Shown in pieces: positions 51,924 to 61,071 of a stretch of DNA of 64,000 nucleotides; within the stretch, counting starts at the first letter, position 1; the number at the start of each line of letters is the position of its first letter. The notes beneath the pieces are model-generated. The model was not told the DNA's origin. It saw only the letters and a list, made by a program, of their open reading frames with translations, and searched no databases. The stretch comes from Novibacillus thermophilus (GTDB taxonomy: Bacteria; Bacillota; Bacilli; Thermoactinomycetales; Novibacillaceae): positions 1,612,001-1,676,000 of the forward strand of contig NZ_CP019699.1 of NCBI RefSeq assembly GCF_002005165.1. Reading direction: 5' to 3'. The position numbers were made by a program, and so were the translations under genes.

Positions 51924-53579
51924 GTGAAGAGAAAGATAATGGTGCTGATGGTGACGTTGGCGCTCGTCTTTTCCAGCTCCTTCGTCGCACTGGGTGAGAA
52001 CGTAAACGTAGATAATATTCATTACGATGCGACGGTGGTGGACAGTCATGTGGACACGATGATGGAAGCGGTCGATCCAGCTACATGGTTGCCTGGGACG
52101 AACATTGGAGAAGAGACATCGTTCCATTTCGACATCCCGAAAGGTCAGGCAGGTGGGCTGGACGTCCCCTTTTTAGCCGCCTACACATCAGGCTATTACG
52201 GAAATAACCCTCGCAGCATCAGCCGCACGTTGGCGTTAATAAACGCACTTTACTGGACAGAAGAAAAGAATTCCGACCAACTTCGCGTTGCGACGACAGT
52301 CGATGAGATCGAAGAAACCGTTAGCGAGGGCCAAATAGCGGCGGTCCCCACAATTGAAGGGGGCTACTCGCTGGAAGAGCACAACGCCCTTGAGCTGTTG
52401 CACCAATACAAAGATCTTGGCATTAAGGTTCTCGGTTTCACCTGGAATTATTCCAACGCCTTGGGAGAAGGAGCTGACCGGGTTTACGGTGACCCGGAAC
52501 GAACACCTTCGGAAGGCGGTTTGACGGAACTGGGTGAGACGGTGGCGAAAGAGATGAATAGACTGGGGATGGCTATCGACGTATCCCACATGTCTCGGAA
52601 CACGTTTTTCGATGTGATCAATGTGTCTGAGGCACCGGTCATTGCGACGCATTCGGGAGTCAATGCCCTGCGGGATCACCAGCGCAACCTGACAGATGAG
52701 CAGCTGGTGGCGTTGGCCGAAAACGGCGGTGTCATCGGCATCGTGTTTTACCCCCATTTTATTAAAGACGATTCGCAAGCCTACATTGAAGACGTGGTCG
52801 ATCACATAGATTATGCCGTCAATTTGGTGGGGATCGACCACGTCGGCATCGGGTCGGATTTTGACGGAGCGTCTATGCCGGAGGACTTAAAAAATTCTTC
52901 CGAACTGTATAAATTGACGGAAGAACTCGTGGAGCGAGGTTACTCCAAAGACGACATTGAGAAAATTCTCGGTAAGAATACTCTCCGCGTACTCAAAGAG
53001 GTCGAAGATGCTGCCACTTATGATTTTGATGAAGAGACAGGTATCGTCATCACACCGTCTTACGACATGGGGGAAATCATCGAGGGCAATACTCCCCTCT
53101 TAACCGCTAACGTTGAAGCAGAGAGCGCCGAAATCGATGAAACGCGTTTCCGCGTGATCGTGGACGGCATTGTGTACGAGCCTGATTTTGATGCGCGCAC
53201 GTCTACGTTGTCGCTGCAAATGGAACAGCCGTTAAAGGAGCGGTTCCACGTCGTAACGTTTGAAGCGGCGAACGAAGACGGTGAGATTGAGAGGGAGACC
53301 CGGATCTTCTACGTGGAATCCAATGCCGAAAATGTAAAGAAACATGTGGAATACTTTGCCGATGAAGGTGAATTGAACGAAGATGTCGCCCGTTCCCTCT
53401 CGGTTCACCTGACAGCTGTCGGCCGTTACGAAGACCTGGGAGCAGCTGAAAAGGTGGTCAAACATATGGAAAGCTTCCGTCAGCTGTTGGACCATCAGAA
53501 AGAAAATGACCTACTGCCCGAAGAGGCGCATCACACGTTACAGGCTGAAGCCGAGAACGTCATTCAGACCTGGCAATAG
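51924..53579 (+). CDS. Secreted membrane-dipeptidase (M19) with FIMAH-like module
   Basis: 551 residues from GTG 51924 behind GAGGAGG. Signal peptide MVLMVTLALVFSSSFVALG. Renal-dipeptidase barrel: TVVDSHVDTMME (metal H-x-D), AVPTIEGGYSLEE (bridging Glu), IDVSHMSRNTFFDVI, APVIATHSGVNALRDHQRNL, HVGIGSDFDG. A beta-rich domain (about 375-470) and then HVEYFADEGELNEDVARSLSVHLTAVGRYEDLGAAEKVVKHME, the module found in its neighbour and in the amidase. Cleaves dipeptides, possibly the products of the M14 enzyme just upstream (72 bases away, same strand). Confidence 0.92.
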   Translation: MKRKIMVLMVTLALVFSSSFVALGENVNVDNIHYDATVVDSHVDTMMEAVDPATWLPGTNIGEETSFHFDIPKGQAGGLDVPFLAAYTSGYYGNNPRSISRTLALINALYWTEEKNSDQLRVATTVDEIEETVSEGQIAAVPTIEGGYSLEEHNALELLHQYKDLGIKVLGFTWNYSNALGEGADRVYGDPERTPSEGGLTELGETVAKEMNRLGMAIDVSHMSRNTFFDVINVSEAPVIATHSGVNALRDHQRNLTDEQLVALAENGGVIGIVFYPHFIKDDSQAYIEDVVDHIDYAVNLVGIDHVGIGSDFDGASMPEDLKNSSELYKLTEELVERGYSKDDIEKILGKNTLRVLKEVEDAATYDFDEETGIVITPSYDMGEIIEGNTPLLTANVEAESAEIDETRFRVIVDGIVYEPDFDARTSTLSLQMEQPLKERFHVVTFEAANEDGEIERETRIFYVESNAENVKKHVEYFADEGELNEDVARSLSVHLTAVGRYEDLGAAEKVVKHMESFRQLLDHQKENDLLPEEAHHTLQAEAENVIQTWQ

Positions 53580-53602
53580 GCGGAAGAAAACGGCAAGTCA
53601 AG

Positions 53603-53626
53603 AGCCCTCCAGTATACTGGAGGGCT
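53603..53626 (+). terminator. Palindromic hairpin after the dipeptidase gene
   Basis: AGCCCTCCAGTA and TACTGGAGGGCT, a perfect 24-base palindrome, followed by TCGCCTTG, with few T. It also lies after the convergent yugP gene. Confidence 0.65.
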
Positions 53627-53688
53627 TCGCCTTGTTAAGTTCCCAATCTTGGATGGTTGACTTTGGCATCGAGGGAAATTGTGGCTTT

Positions 53689-54360
53689 TCACCTTCTCCC
53701 GCCGAAAATGGCGAAGAAAAAGTAAAAGAACTGCAGCAGAGCGACCAACACGGCGGCCACGTAAGTCAGGGCGGCGGCGTTTAAAATTTGTCTTGCTCCG
53801 CCGGTCTCTTCAGACGTAATCACGTTTGCCGAAAGGAGTTGGTTCATCGCCCGGTGACTGGCGTTCAACTCCACTGGCAGGGTGGCCAGTTGGAACAAGA
53901 CAATCGTAGACATGAACACCAGTCCGTATACAGCTAATTGATTGAAACCGAACAGCACTCCGAAGATGAGGAGATAAAAAGCCAAGTTGGACCCGATCGC
54001 AGCAACGGGATACAGCGCCTGGCGGAATTTGAACAGCACGTATCCCTGGTGGTCCTGCAGGGCGTGTCCCACTTCATGGGCAGCCACCACCGCACTCGTG
54101 AGGGAAGGGGTGCTGAAATGTTTTGGAGAAAGGCGTATGACAGATTTAATGGGATCGTAGTGATCTCCCATGATGCCTTTCGACTGCGTGACACTGACAG
54201 TGTTGAGCCCGTTTAAGGCTAGGAGGTACCTGGCTGTCTCTTCTCCTGTCAGCCCGGCTGAATTGGCCGTGTTCATGTATCGCTTAAACGTTTGCTTCAC
54301 CTTGTTTTGAGCCCAGAGCGGGATCGTGATAATGAGCAGAAAAATGAGTAGAAAACGCAT
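53689..54360 (-). CDS. yugP: YugP-type membrane zinc metallopeptidase
   Basis: About 223 residues from the ATG at 54360 (AGGTGTCACG upstream); the frame runs to 54507 but that part is not conserved. Membrane segment at the start (LLIFLLIITIPLWAQ), H-E-x-x-H zinc motif in AVVAAHEVGHALQDHQGY, three further membrane segments and the C-terminal conserved YVAAVLVALLQFFYFFFAIFG. Family Zn_peptidase_2 (DUF232/YugP), function unknown, suspected membrane protein quality control. Converges with the dipeptidase gene. Confidence 0.9.
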   Translation of the reverse strand: MRFLLIFLLIITIPLWAQNKVKQTFKRYMNTANSAGLTGEETARYLLALNGLNTVSVTQSKGIMGDHYDPIKSVIRLSPKHFSTPSLTSAVVAAHEVGHALQDHQGYVLFKFRQALYPVAAIGSNLAFYLLIFGVLFGFNQLAVYGLVFMSTIVLFQLATLPVELNASHRAMNQLLSANVITSEETGGARQILNAAALTYVAAVLVALLQFFYFFFAIFGGRR

Positions 54361-54607
54361 CGTGACACCTGGTTTCTGTAACGTTACCGTTATTTTCTCT
54401 ACCCTTGAACAGGACATGTAAACAACTTTTTGGAAATGAGTAGCTCCGGGCGTAAGGGGTGGGATCCGCTTACGACCGAGATACGCTTGACTATGGCTTT
54501 TAGGCAATGGGAGATGTATAAAATTAAAAACGATCGAATAAAGGAAGGACTGGATGAGTGGTTGTAGAAGTGAGTAACAATGCTAAAAAATGGGGTGGGA
54601 TTACGGT

Positions 54608-54895
54608 ATGAAAGTCAAACGGATTGTCTCCAACATCTTTACACGGGATATCACGGTGGCAAAAAGCTTTTACCAAGATGTACTTGGTCTCGAACGATTG
54701 ATGGATCATGGTTGGATTGCAAATGTAGATTCAGCATTTGAACGTGTCAAGTCGGCTGGATTTATGACAGAATACGGACCTGTTGATGAACCTTGGGGAG
54801 TTAGATTTATACCACTGTTCGCTTTTTGGCATTTTGACTACATTGAAAAAGAAAAAGCATCAAATTCCTTTCATATCAAGGAGTTTGACACTTAA
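54608..54895 (+). pseudogene. VOC (glyoxalase-like) protein, internally deleted and frameshifted
   Basis: KVKRIVSNIFTRDITVAKSFYQDVLGLERLMDHGWIA is a normal VOC start. It then jumps to NVDSAFERVKSAGFMTEYGPVDEPWGVR, which normally comes ~25 residues later, and after WGVR the expected RFYVxDPFGxLxNI appears only in a shifted frame (LYHCSLFGIL near 54810). So a deletion plus a frameshift. Confidence 0.7.
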
Positions 54896-54915
54896 TAAAA
54901 ATCATTGAAACTGTA

Positions 54916-54991
54916 TGGTGGAGCATAGCGGACTCGAACCGCTGACCTCTACACTGCCAGTGTAGCGCTCTCCCAGCTGAGCTAATGCCCC
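54916..54991 (-). tRNA. tRNA-Ala (anticodon GGC)
   Basis: The minus strand reads GGGGCAT-TAGCTCAGCTGGGAGAGC..., with anticodon arm CTACA-CTGGCAG-TGTAG (anticodon GGC), T arm AGCGG-TTCGAAC-CGCT and ATGCTCC-A-CCA at the 3' end. Acceptor stem pairs throughout with one G-U; CCA is encoded. 76 bases. Confidence 0.97.
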
Positions 54992-55043
54992 ACGTATATC
55001 GGAGGGAGGATTCTGGTCTTTGACCTCTGTGCATGCACGATTT

Positions 55044-55072
55044 ATCATACAGGCTTTGTGCTCATAAGTCAA
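55044..55072 (-). promoter_or_regulatory. Promoter of tRNA-Ala
   Basis: On the minus strand TTGACT, a 17-base spacer and TATGAT, ending about 50 bases before the tRNA 5' end. Confidence 0.7.
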
Positions 55073-55189
55073 GGGTCAAACGAAAAGGTGCGTTTTTATT
55101 ATGTGTTTTCGTCAGTCCCAAAATGACTGTCTCGTTTAGCTGCAGTCGACCGACTTGGCCGGCAACTTGTTCGGAGCATGTCCGTTCCG

Positions 55190-55377
55190 TACGTAGATAA
55201 CTATTTTTTGGACAGCTTTTTGTAATTTGTTAGCGATGTGGAGAGGATCGCCCGAAGAGCTGTCGACGCCCTGTCACGTCAGTAAAATGGTCGACGCTGT
55301 AGGTTTGCCGAGATCTGTAAACGTTTCGAGAATGTCCGTAATGGCTAAAGACCCGCCGAGGTAGTGCGGCATGTGTC
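55190..55377 (-). pseudogene. Fragment of a second Y-family DNA polymerase
   Basis: The plus-strand text here (for example GAGATCTGTAAACGTTTCGA and GAATGTCCGTAATGGC) runs parallel to 58211-58400 inside the intact polymerase gene, with scattered substitutions and short deletions that break all frames. It corresponds to the segment around the S-V-D-E palm motif. The rest of 54992-55415 shows no gene. Confidence 0.75.
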
Positions 55378-55415
55378 ATTGAGTAAGGAACTCGGCCGTC
55401 TTGTGGTGCGTTTAA

Positions 55416-56279
55416 TTACACTTCTTTATGGTTATGCAGTACATTTAAAAACGCCTCTAAGTTGACTGAAACCCATTTGTCCTTATGAAATGCCGTGTAA
55501 ATAGCGATAGGTGTTTCTTCTAAGTCGGTTTTAATTGCTTTAAGTTCTCCTTTGTCAATTTCATCTTTTACTGAAAAATGGGGGAGCATTGATCTCCCTA
55601 ATCCGCATAACACACATTTTTTGATGGCTTCGACGCTTGGCAATTCTATTCTAGGAACAGATGTTCTTCCCTCCTTTTTCAAATAGTATTCCATGATGGG
55701 GCGCCAGCTGCAAGAGTATTCCGTGACAAGCATTGTGTCTGAAGCAAAATGGTTTGTTTTGTGGGGAGATTGGATCATGGAAAGTTTTTCATCTCTTATC
55801 TTTTGGATTGTGAGCTCTTTTGATTTCCAGCTGGATGTTTCCACTAAAACCGCAGCATCTATATCGCCCTTCTTCAATTGGTTTGACAAGTTGTCGTAAT
55901 CAATCGTTTTAATCCTTAATTCAACCTTAGGGTAATGTTTCATGAAATCCATAATTACACTGGGGAGCCAGTATACCATCAGCGATTCACTGGCGCCGAT
56001 TTTTAACTCCCCCGACGGTTCATTTGCTTCTTTCATCACCTCTTTTGATTTAGAGTAAAGGTTAATCATGTCCAAAGCATAGGGAAGAAAGCGCCTTCCG
56101 GCTTGTGTCAGCGCAATGCTCTTCCCTAAGCGATCAAAGAGTGGATACCCCAATTCCTGTTCCAGTTCTTTTATATGAGCGGTGATAGAAGATTGGGCAT
56201 ATCCTAATTCATCAGCCGCCTTCTTAAATCCGCCTGCATCGATAATCGTTTTAAACGTCATCAGGTGGCGAAGTTCCAT
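55416..56279 (-). CDS. LysR-family transcription regulator
   Basis: 287 residues. N-terminal winged helix LMTFKTIIDAGGFKKAADELGYAQSSITAHIKELEQELGYPLFDRLG and a periplasmic-binding-like effector domain (GELKIGASESLMVYWLPSVIMDFMKHYPKVEL). AGGAGGGG before the ATG at 56279. Divergent from the oxidoreductase gene at 56383 with a 103-base shared control region, so it most likely regulates that gene in response to a quinone or other electrophile (inference). Confidence 0.92.
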   Translation of the reverse strand: MELRHLMTFKTIIDAGGFKKAADELGYAQSSITAHIKELEQELGYPLFDRLGKSIALTQAGRRFLPYALDMINLYSKSKEVMKEANEPSGELKIGASESLMVYWLPSVIMDFMKHYPKVELRIKTIDYDNLSNQLKKGDIDAAVLVETSSWKSKELTIQKIRDEKLSMIQSPHKTNHFASDTMLVTEYSCSWRPIMEYYLKKEGRTSVPRIELPSVEAIKKCVLCGLGRSMLPHFSVKDEIDKGELKAIKTDLEETPIAIYTAFHKDKWVSVNLEAFLNVLHNHKEV

Positions 56280-56382
56280 CTTATCCCCTCCTATCAGTAT
56301 AAATGAACATCATGATCAAAAATATCTATTTTACTGAATGGCATTATTATTATACACTCATTGTTGAAAGAGGGGGAGCGCA

Positions 56383-56958
56383 ATGAAAGTATTGACTGTG
56401 GTCACACATCCGAGAACGGATTCATTAACCTGTGAAGTTTCAAAGCGATTTGTAGAAGGGCTTCAAAGTGCGGGGCATGAGACGGAAGTATTGGATCTGT
56501 ACCGCAGTGGATTTGATCCTGTATTAAGAGAAGCAGATGAGCCCGATTGGAAAGCGGAGCACCAACGCTATTCTCCCGAGGTAGAGAAAGAGATGGAGCG
56601 AATGAGAAGGCACGATGGATTGGCTTTTATTTTTCCGCTTTGGTGGTGGAGTATGCCCGCCATATTAAAGGGATATTTCGACCGCGTGTGGAACTATGGA
56701 TTTGCCTACGGTCCAAACAAACTTAAACACCAGCACGTTGTGTGGCTGAGTTTGGCGGGTGCTCCTATTGAGCGTTTTGAAAAGAGAAAGTACGATCAGA
56801 TGATGACTCATTACTTTAATGTTGGCTTAGCGGACTATTGTGGGATACCCCATTCAAAATTTGAACTTTTTTATGACACGATTCACGTTAAGCCTGGATA
56901 TATGGATGAATGGCTTAATAAAGCTTACAATCTGGGACTTAACTACGGTCGTGCTTAA
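56383..56958 (+). CDS. NAD(P)H:quinone-type flavin oxidoreductase (Flavodoxin_2)
   Basis: 191 residues: KVLTVVTHPRTDSLTCEVSKRFVEGL (FMN/FAD phosphate loop), DLYRSGFDPVL, GLAFIFPLWWWSMPAILKGYFDRVWNYGFAYG (the isoalloxazine-binding W-W-x-x-P motif) and VWLSLAGAP. NQO1/MdaB/KefF-like. Cytosolic two-electron reductase of quinones or azo/nitro compounds. GAGGGGGAG precedes ATG 56383. Divergent LysR gene is its likely regulator. Confidence 0.9.
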   Translation: MKVLTVVTHPRTDSLTCEVSKRFVEGLQSAGHETEVLDLYRSGFDPVLREADEPDWKAEHQRYSPEVEKEMERMRRHDGLAFIFPLWWWSMPAILKGYFDRVWNYGFAYGPNKLKHQHVVWLSLAGAPIERFEKRKYDQMMTHYFNVGLADYCGIPHSKFELFYDTIHVKPGYMDEWLNKAYNLGLNYGRA

Positions 56959-57064
56959 AGGCGGTCCCTTAAGCTGAACGAGCAAGGGATCTGCGACGCC
57001 GCTACCATCTCATGCATGGCCAAAACAAGGGCAGCCGGAGTCATGGGGCGGATGCGAGCTGTGT

Positions 57065-57406
57065 TTAACTCATCTCCACGTTTACCACATGGTCAAACGG
57101 AATGGCGTGCATCTCCCCGTCCTCGTCCCGGACGTGGAGCACTTGCGCGTACATGTCCCAGCTGTGAATGTCCCCTGTCAAGGCGTAAATGTGCCCTTCG
57201 TCGTAATACGTAATCGTCACTTGACATCCTTCCACTAACGCTTCTGAGATCACACGGTTCACTTCCTCTTGTTGCTGTTCGTCCAGTATCGGTTTTTCGA
57301 CCCTTTCTTTTTCTTTTCGACGTGCCAACAGCTGTTCGCGGTGTTCCGGGAGGAACATCCGGCTGCTCTCCCACAACACGTTCCCCCTTTTCAAATGGTC
57401 GCTCAT
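57065..57406 (-). CDS. YolD-like protein
   Basis: 113 residues: LKRGNVLWESSRMFLPEHREQLLARRKEKERVEKPILDEQQQEEVNRVI and TITYYDEGHIYALTGDIHSWDMYAQVLHV. YolD-like proteins are encoded with UvrX/YqjW-type polymerases and have been proposed as functional counterparts of UmuD. Its ATG overlaps the polymerase stop by four bases (57403-57406), so the two are translationally coupled. SOS control through the LexA boxes at 58659. Confidence 0.9.
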   Translation of the reverse strand: MSDHLKRGNVLWESSRMFLPEHREQLLARRKEKERVEKPILDEQQQEEVNRVISEALVEGCQVTITYYDEGHIYALTGDIHSWDMYAQVLHVRDEDGEMHAIPFDHVVNVEMS

Positions 57407-58635
57407 TTGGAATGCCCTCCTAGTTTTTTCGCCCGTTCAAACGCCTGGCCCGCGTCGGTCAGAGAGGAGGCGCGCACGATGGCCGTCGGACCGAAGCGGT
57501 TCTTGATCTCGTCCATGACGTACCCGATCCGCAATTTCTGTTCCACGTCTTCAAACAAGTTTAATTGGAACGTCCGGTCCGAACACAGTTGTGACAACGT
57601 GACGCCGAGGGAGCGAACCGGTTCGCGGTCCCAAAAGGTTAAAAACAGTTTCCACGCCGTTTTAAAGATGTCCGCCGTGTTGTTAGTGGGATACGCCATT
57701 GTGGCTTGGCGGTGGAAGCCGGTGGGAAAATCGAAGTCGGCGCCGCGGGCCCCGACCGACACCGTGTGCCCCATGACGTGGTGTTGCCGGGCCCGGCGGC
57801 ACACTTCTTCACACAGTTCCAGCAGGACGACTTTGATACTCTCCTGTCTTCGGTAATCGCGAGGCAAGGTCATATGGTGGCCGATCGCTTTTTGCGTCTG
57901 GAAGGTGTCCGGCCTGACGGGAGAGTAGTCAATGCCGTTGGCCGACATCCACAGGACGTGGCCGTTGATCCCCCAGCGTTTCTTCAGCTTGTCGAGGGGG
58001 TAGTTGGCCAGTCCGCCGATGGTGTGAATGCCCATGAGGAGCAAGTGGCGGTTCATCCGGGAGCCGACGCCGAACAGTTTTCCGACGGGAAGGGGCCACA
58101 TGTGCGTCTTCATATTTTCTTTCGTCAGCCAAAAAATGCCTGTCTCGTTTTTTTTGGCAAAATTGTCGCAGGCGACTTTGGCTAAAAGTTTGTTCGGGCC
58201 GATGCCGACGCGTGCGTAGACACCTGTTTCTTTTTCGATGCACTTTTGCACCTTTTTAGCGATGGTGAGGGGATCGCCGAAGAGCCGTTGGCTGCCCGTC
58301 ACGTCCATAAACTGTTCGTCGACGCTGTAAGGTTCGACGAGATCTGTAAACCTTTCGAGAATGTCCGTAATGGCCAAAGACACGTCGAGGTAGTACTGCA
58401 TGCGTGGTTTGATGACGACGGCCTGGGGACATTTTTGCAAAGCCTGCCACAGCGCTTCCGCCGTTTTAACGCCGTATTTCTTGGCAACGGGACACGCGGC
58501 CAAAATGATGCCGTTGCGCCGCTCCGGATCACCGGAGACGACGACGGGTTTGTCTTTCAATTCCGGCCGGTCTGCTTTTTCGATGCTGGCGTAAAACGAC
58601 TGCATGTCGACGAGGAAAATGACCTTTCCTTTCAT
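57403..58635 (-). CDS. Y-family DNA polymerase (UvrX/YqjW type)
   Basis: 410 residues. Palm motifs FLVDMQSFYASIEKADRPEL (metal Asp, steric-gate region), PYSVDEQFMDVTGSQRLFG (S-V-D-E catalytic pair), helix-hairpin-helix YARVGIGPNKLLAKVACDNFAKK, then the little-finger region with KAIGHHMTLPRDY. Ends RSLGVTLSQLCSD and a short tail without a clear beta-clamp motif apart from FQLNLFED (Q-x-N-L-F), which does look like a clamp-binding peptide. Translesion polymerase, operon with the YolD-like gene. GGGAGGTCATC precedes the ATG. Confidence 0.93.
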   Translation of the reverse strand: MKGKVIFLVDMQSFYASIEKADRPELKDKPVVVSGDPERRNGIILAACPVAKKYGVKTAEALWQALQKCPQAVVIKPRMQYYLDVSLAITDILERFTDLVEPYSVDEQFMDVTGSQRLFGDPLTIAKKVQKCIEKETGVYARVGIGPNKLLAKVACDNFAKKNETGIFWLTKENMKTHMWPLPVGKLFGVGSRMNRHLLLMGIHTIGGLANYPLDKLKKRWGINGHVLWMSANGIDYSPVRPDTFQTQKAIGHHMTLPRDYRRQESIKVVLLELCEEVCRRARQHHVMGHTVSVGARGADFDFPTGFHRQATMAYPTNNTADIFKTAWKLFLTFWDREPVRSLGVTLSQLCSDRTFQLNLFEDVEQKLRIGYVMDEIKNRFGPTAIVRASSLTDAGQAFERAKKLGGHSK

Positions 58636-58658
58636 TAAAGATGACCTCCCACATAAGG

Positions 58659-58706
58659 GAACGTGTGTTCTGTTTTTATTTTATTATATAGCCGAATATA
58701 TGTTCC
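58659..58706 (-). promoter_or_regulatory. Two LexA/DinR boxes and promoter of the polymerase operon
   Basis: Perfect GAAC-GTGT-GTTC at 58659-58670 and a near-perfect CGAAT-ATAT-GTTCC at 58693-58706. On the minus strand TTGTAT, 17 bases and TATATA frame the second box, so bound LexA would cover the promoter; the first box lies downstream, close to the ribosome site. Confidence 0.8.
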
Positions 58707-58828
58707 TATACAATAGAAAAATATGGTTTTGTTCCTCGGAAAGAGATTCACTGGAAGCCTGTGTTGTGGTTTAATAGTGCCATAAGGCGTTTGGCAAAAT
58801 GTATCGCGTCCTTTGTGGGGTGAAACAC

Positions 58829-59410
58829 ATGTGGAAAGAATACGAGGCTGCCGTTCAAGCGGTGCTGGTGGCCCGGCGTCGGGACACGTTTGTCACAAGC
58901 CGAGTGGCTGAAGCGGAACTGGATTACGGAGGGATCCCCGGCGATTTGCATTTCGGCTTGACCAAAAGAGCTGGTGCCCGGGAGCGGATGTATCCGCGTG
59001 GAACGGAGATTTTTAACCGGCGGCAAATCACAGTGGTGTCCGTAGAAGAATGCGCCGCCATTGCGGAGAAGCTCGGCGTGGAGACAGTGTTGCCGGAGTG
59101 GCTGGGTGCCAATGTGGCCGTCAAAGGCTTTCCGAATCTGACCCAATTGCGCGAAGGAAGCCGCATTGTCTTTCCGAGCGGTGCTGGACTGTTGTGTGAG
59201 GGAGAAAATCAGCCCTGTATCCATCCGGGAAAGGTCATTCAGGAACACTATCCGGACACACCGGGTCTTGCCAACCGCTTCGTTCGGTTGGCAATGGGCT
59301 TAAGGGGGATCGTGTGCATAGTGGAGAGGCCTGGTAAAATCGCGCCCGGTGAAACAGTCAAAATCGTAGCTTATCACCCGCCGAAACCGAAGGAGCCCGT
59401 TTTTTCATGA
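58829..59410 (+). CDS. MOSC-domain protein
   Basis: 193 residues from ATG 58829 (GGGGTGA five bases before; ATG 58799 is weaker). MOSC fold: LDYGGIPGDLHFG, YPRGTEIFNRRQITVVSVEECAAIAEKLG, LGANVAVKGFPNLTQLREGSRIVFPSGAGLLCEGENQPCIHPGKVI with the conserved Cys (NQPC), RGIVCIVERPGKI. MOSC proteins carry a molybdenum cofactor or act in its sulfuration; stand-alone bacterial members such as YiiM reduce N-hydroxylated compounds. Own transcription unit between the polymerase and CoA-transferase genes. Confidence 0.9.
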   Translation: MWKEYEAAVQAVLVARRRDTFVTSRVAEAELDYGGIPGDLHFGLTKRAGARERMYPRGTEIFNRRQITVVSVEECAAIAEKLGVETVLPEWLGANVAVKGFPNLTQLREGSRIVFPSGAGLLCEGENQPCIHPGKVIQEHYPDTPGLANRFVRLAMGLRGIVCIVERPGKIAPGETVKIVAYHPPKPKEPVFS

Positions 59411-59500
59411 AATGTCCACAAGTTGTGAGTCAGTCCCGTGTAGATGTCGAATATAACAGATATAGAGGACAATGTCATACAGTAAAGGGGTATTCCTCAC

Positions 59501-60994
59501 ATGGTGACAGAACGCATTCGTTACGCTCCTTTGCGGAGCTGTATCATCACACCGGAACAGGCGGCTGAACGCATCCGAGACGGCATGGTAGTCGGGTTGA
59601 GCGGTTTTACGCGCTCAGGTGATGCGAAAATCGTGCCGATGGCCCTCGTCGAAAAGGTGAAAAGAGAACAGCAAAAGCTGAAAATTGACGTCTACACCGG
59701 CGCATCTCTCGGAGAGGTGGACGGGCTGATGGCGGAAGCGGGCATTATCCGCAAAAGGTTGCCGTTTCAGGCGGATAGGACCATGCGCGACAAGATTAAC
59801 TGCGGAAAGATGCTGTTTATCGACCAACACTTGTCGAGCGTCGGTGATTTGCTCCGCTCGGGGGCAATGCCCGATGTCGATGTGGCCATTGTGGAAGCAG
59901 TGGCTATCACGGAAGAAGGGTACATCGTTCCCTCCACGTCGGTGGGGAACAACCCGATTTTCACCGCGCGGGCCAAAGAAGTGATCGTGGAACTCAATAC
60001 GGCTCAACCCCTCGAACTCGAAGGGATTCACGATATTTTCATCTTGGACGAGCAGATTGCCCGGGGACCGGTCCCGTTGGTGGATCCGAGACAGCGGATC
60101 GGCATTCCGGCCATACCAGTCGATCCGGATAAAATCACGGGCATCGTCGTGAGTGACATCGTGGACACACCGTCGAGTGTAGAGGAGCCGGACGAGGACA
60201 CCCGCCTCATGGCAGAACAGTTGATTCATTTTTTGCGCGGGGAAGTTCGGTCAGGACGCTTGCCGGAACAGTTAATGCCCATTCAAGCCGGGGTCGGTTC
60301 GACGGCGAACGCCGTTTTGTACGGATTTCTCGATTCCGAGTTCACGGATCTCGTCATGTATTCAGAGGTTCTACAGGATGCCGTGTTCGATTTGATCGAC
60401 GCCGGGAAAGTCCGTTTCGCATCGGCTAGCTCGGTGACTTTGTCGAAAAAGTACATGGACAAGCTGCACCGCAATATCGAGGCGTACAAGAAAAAGATCA
60501 TCTTGCGACCGCAGGAGATTTCCAACCATCCCGAACTCATTCGCCGCCTCGGCTTGATTGCCATCAATGCGGCGGTTGAAGTGGATATTTACGGAAATGT
60601 CAACTCTACTCACGTGTTAGGCACTCACATGATTAACGGCATTGGCGGTTCAGCTGACTTCGCCCGCAACGCTCGGCTGACTGTTTTTGTGACCAAGTCG
60701 GTGGCAAAAGGAGGGCGTATCTCGACCGTTGTCCCGTTTGTCACTCATGTGGACCACAGCGAACACGCCGTCGACGTCATTGTGACGGAACAAGGGATTG
60801 CCGACGTACGCGGTCTCGCACCTGTGGAACGGGCGCAGTTAATTATCGACCACTGCAGTCACCCCGACTACCGGGAGGAGCTTCGCGCTTATTTTGAAGA
60901 AGCTCTCAAGCGCGGTGGACACACGCCCCACGTTTTGGAAAAAGCGTTCTCCTTCCACGAGCGCTACGCCAGCAACGGGACGATGAAACCGTAA
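59501..60994 (+). CDS. Succinate/acetate CoA-transferase (acetyl-CoA hydrolase family)
   Basis: 497 residues. [28 protein letters not shown] start, [25 protein letters not shown], oxyanion loop [16 protein letters not shown], catalytic Glu in [19 protein letters not shown], and the subgroup signature [18 protein letters not shown]. This is the AarC/Cat1-like succinyl-CoA:acetate CoA-transferase type. Exchanges CoA between succinate and acetate or a related acid. Single gene after GGGGTATTCCTCAC; a promoter must lie in 59411-59500. Confidence 0.92.
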   Translation: MVTERIRYAPLRSCIITPEQAAERIRDGMVVGLSGFTRSGDAKIVPMALVEKVKREQQKLKIDVYTGASLGEVDGLMAEAGIIRKRLPFQADRTMRDKINCGKMLFIDQHLSSVGDLLRSGAMPDVDVAIVEAVAITEEGYIVPSTSVGNNPIFTARAKEVIVELNTAQPLELEGIHDIFILDEQIARGPVPLVDPRQRIGIPAIPVDPDKITGIVVSDIVDTPSSVEEPDEDTRLMAEQLIHFLRGEVRSGRLPEQLMPIQAGVGSTANAVLYGFLDSEFTDLVMYSEVLQDAVFDLIDAGKVRFASASSVTLSKKYMDKLHRNIEAYKKKIILRPQEISNHPELIRRLGLIAINAAVEVDIYGNVNSTHVLGTHMINGIGGSADFARNARLTVFVTKSVAKGGRISTVVPFVTHVDHSEHAVDVIVTEQGIADVRGLAPVERAQLIIDHCSHPDYREELRAYFEEALKRGGHTPHVLEKAFSFHERYASNGTMKP

Positions 60995-61071
60995 AACACA
61001 GTTGCAGTTTTTGGCGATTACGGGTATGGTGTTATACAAGAAAAAGACAGGGACAGTCGGAGGAGAGAACA

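Noticed and set aside
54916-55415. Prophage or genomic island attached at tRNA-Ala
   Set aside because: No integrase gene and no repeat of the tRNA 3' end found in the window; only a polymerase fragment is nearby.
57706-58638. Long antisense frames over the polymerase gene
   Set aside because: Mirror the GC-rich codon pattern of the real gene; no RBS or motif.
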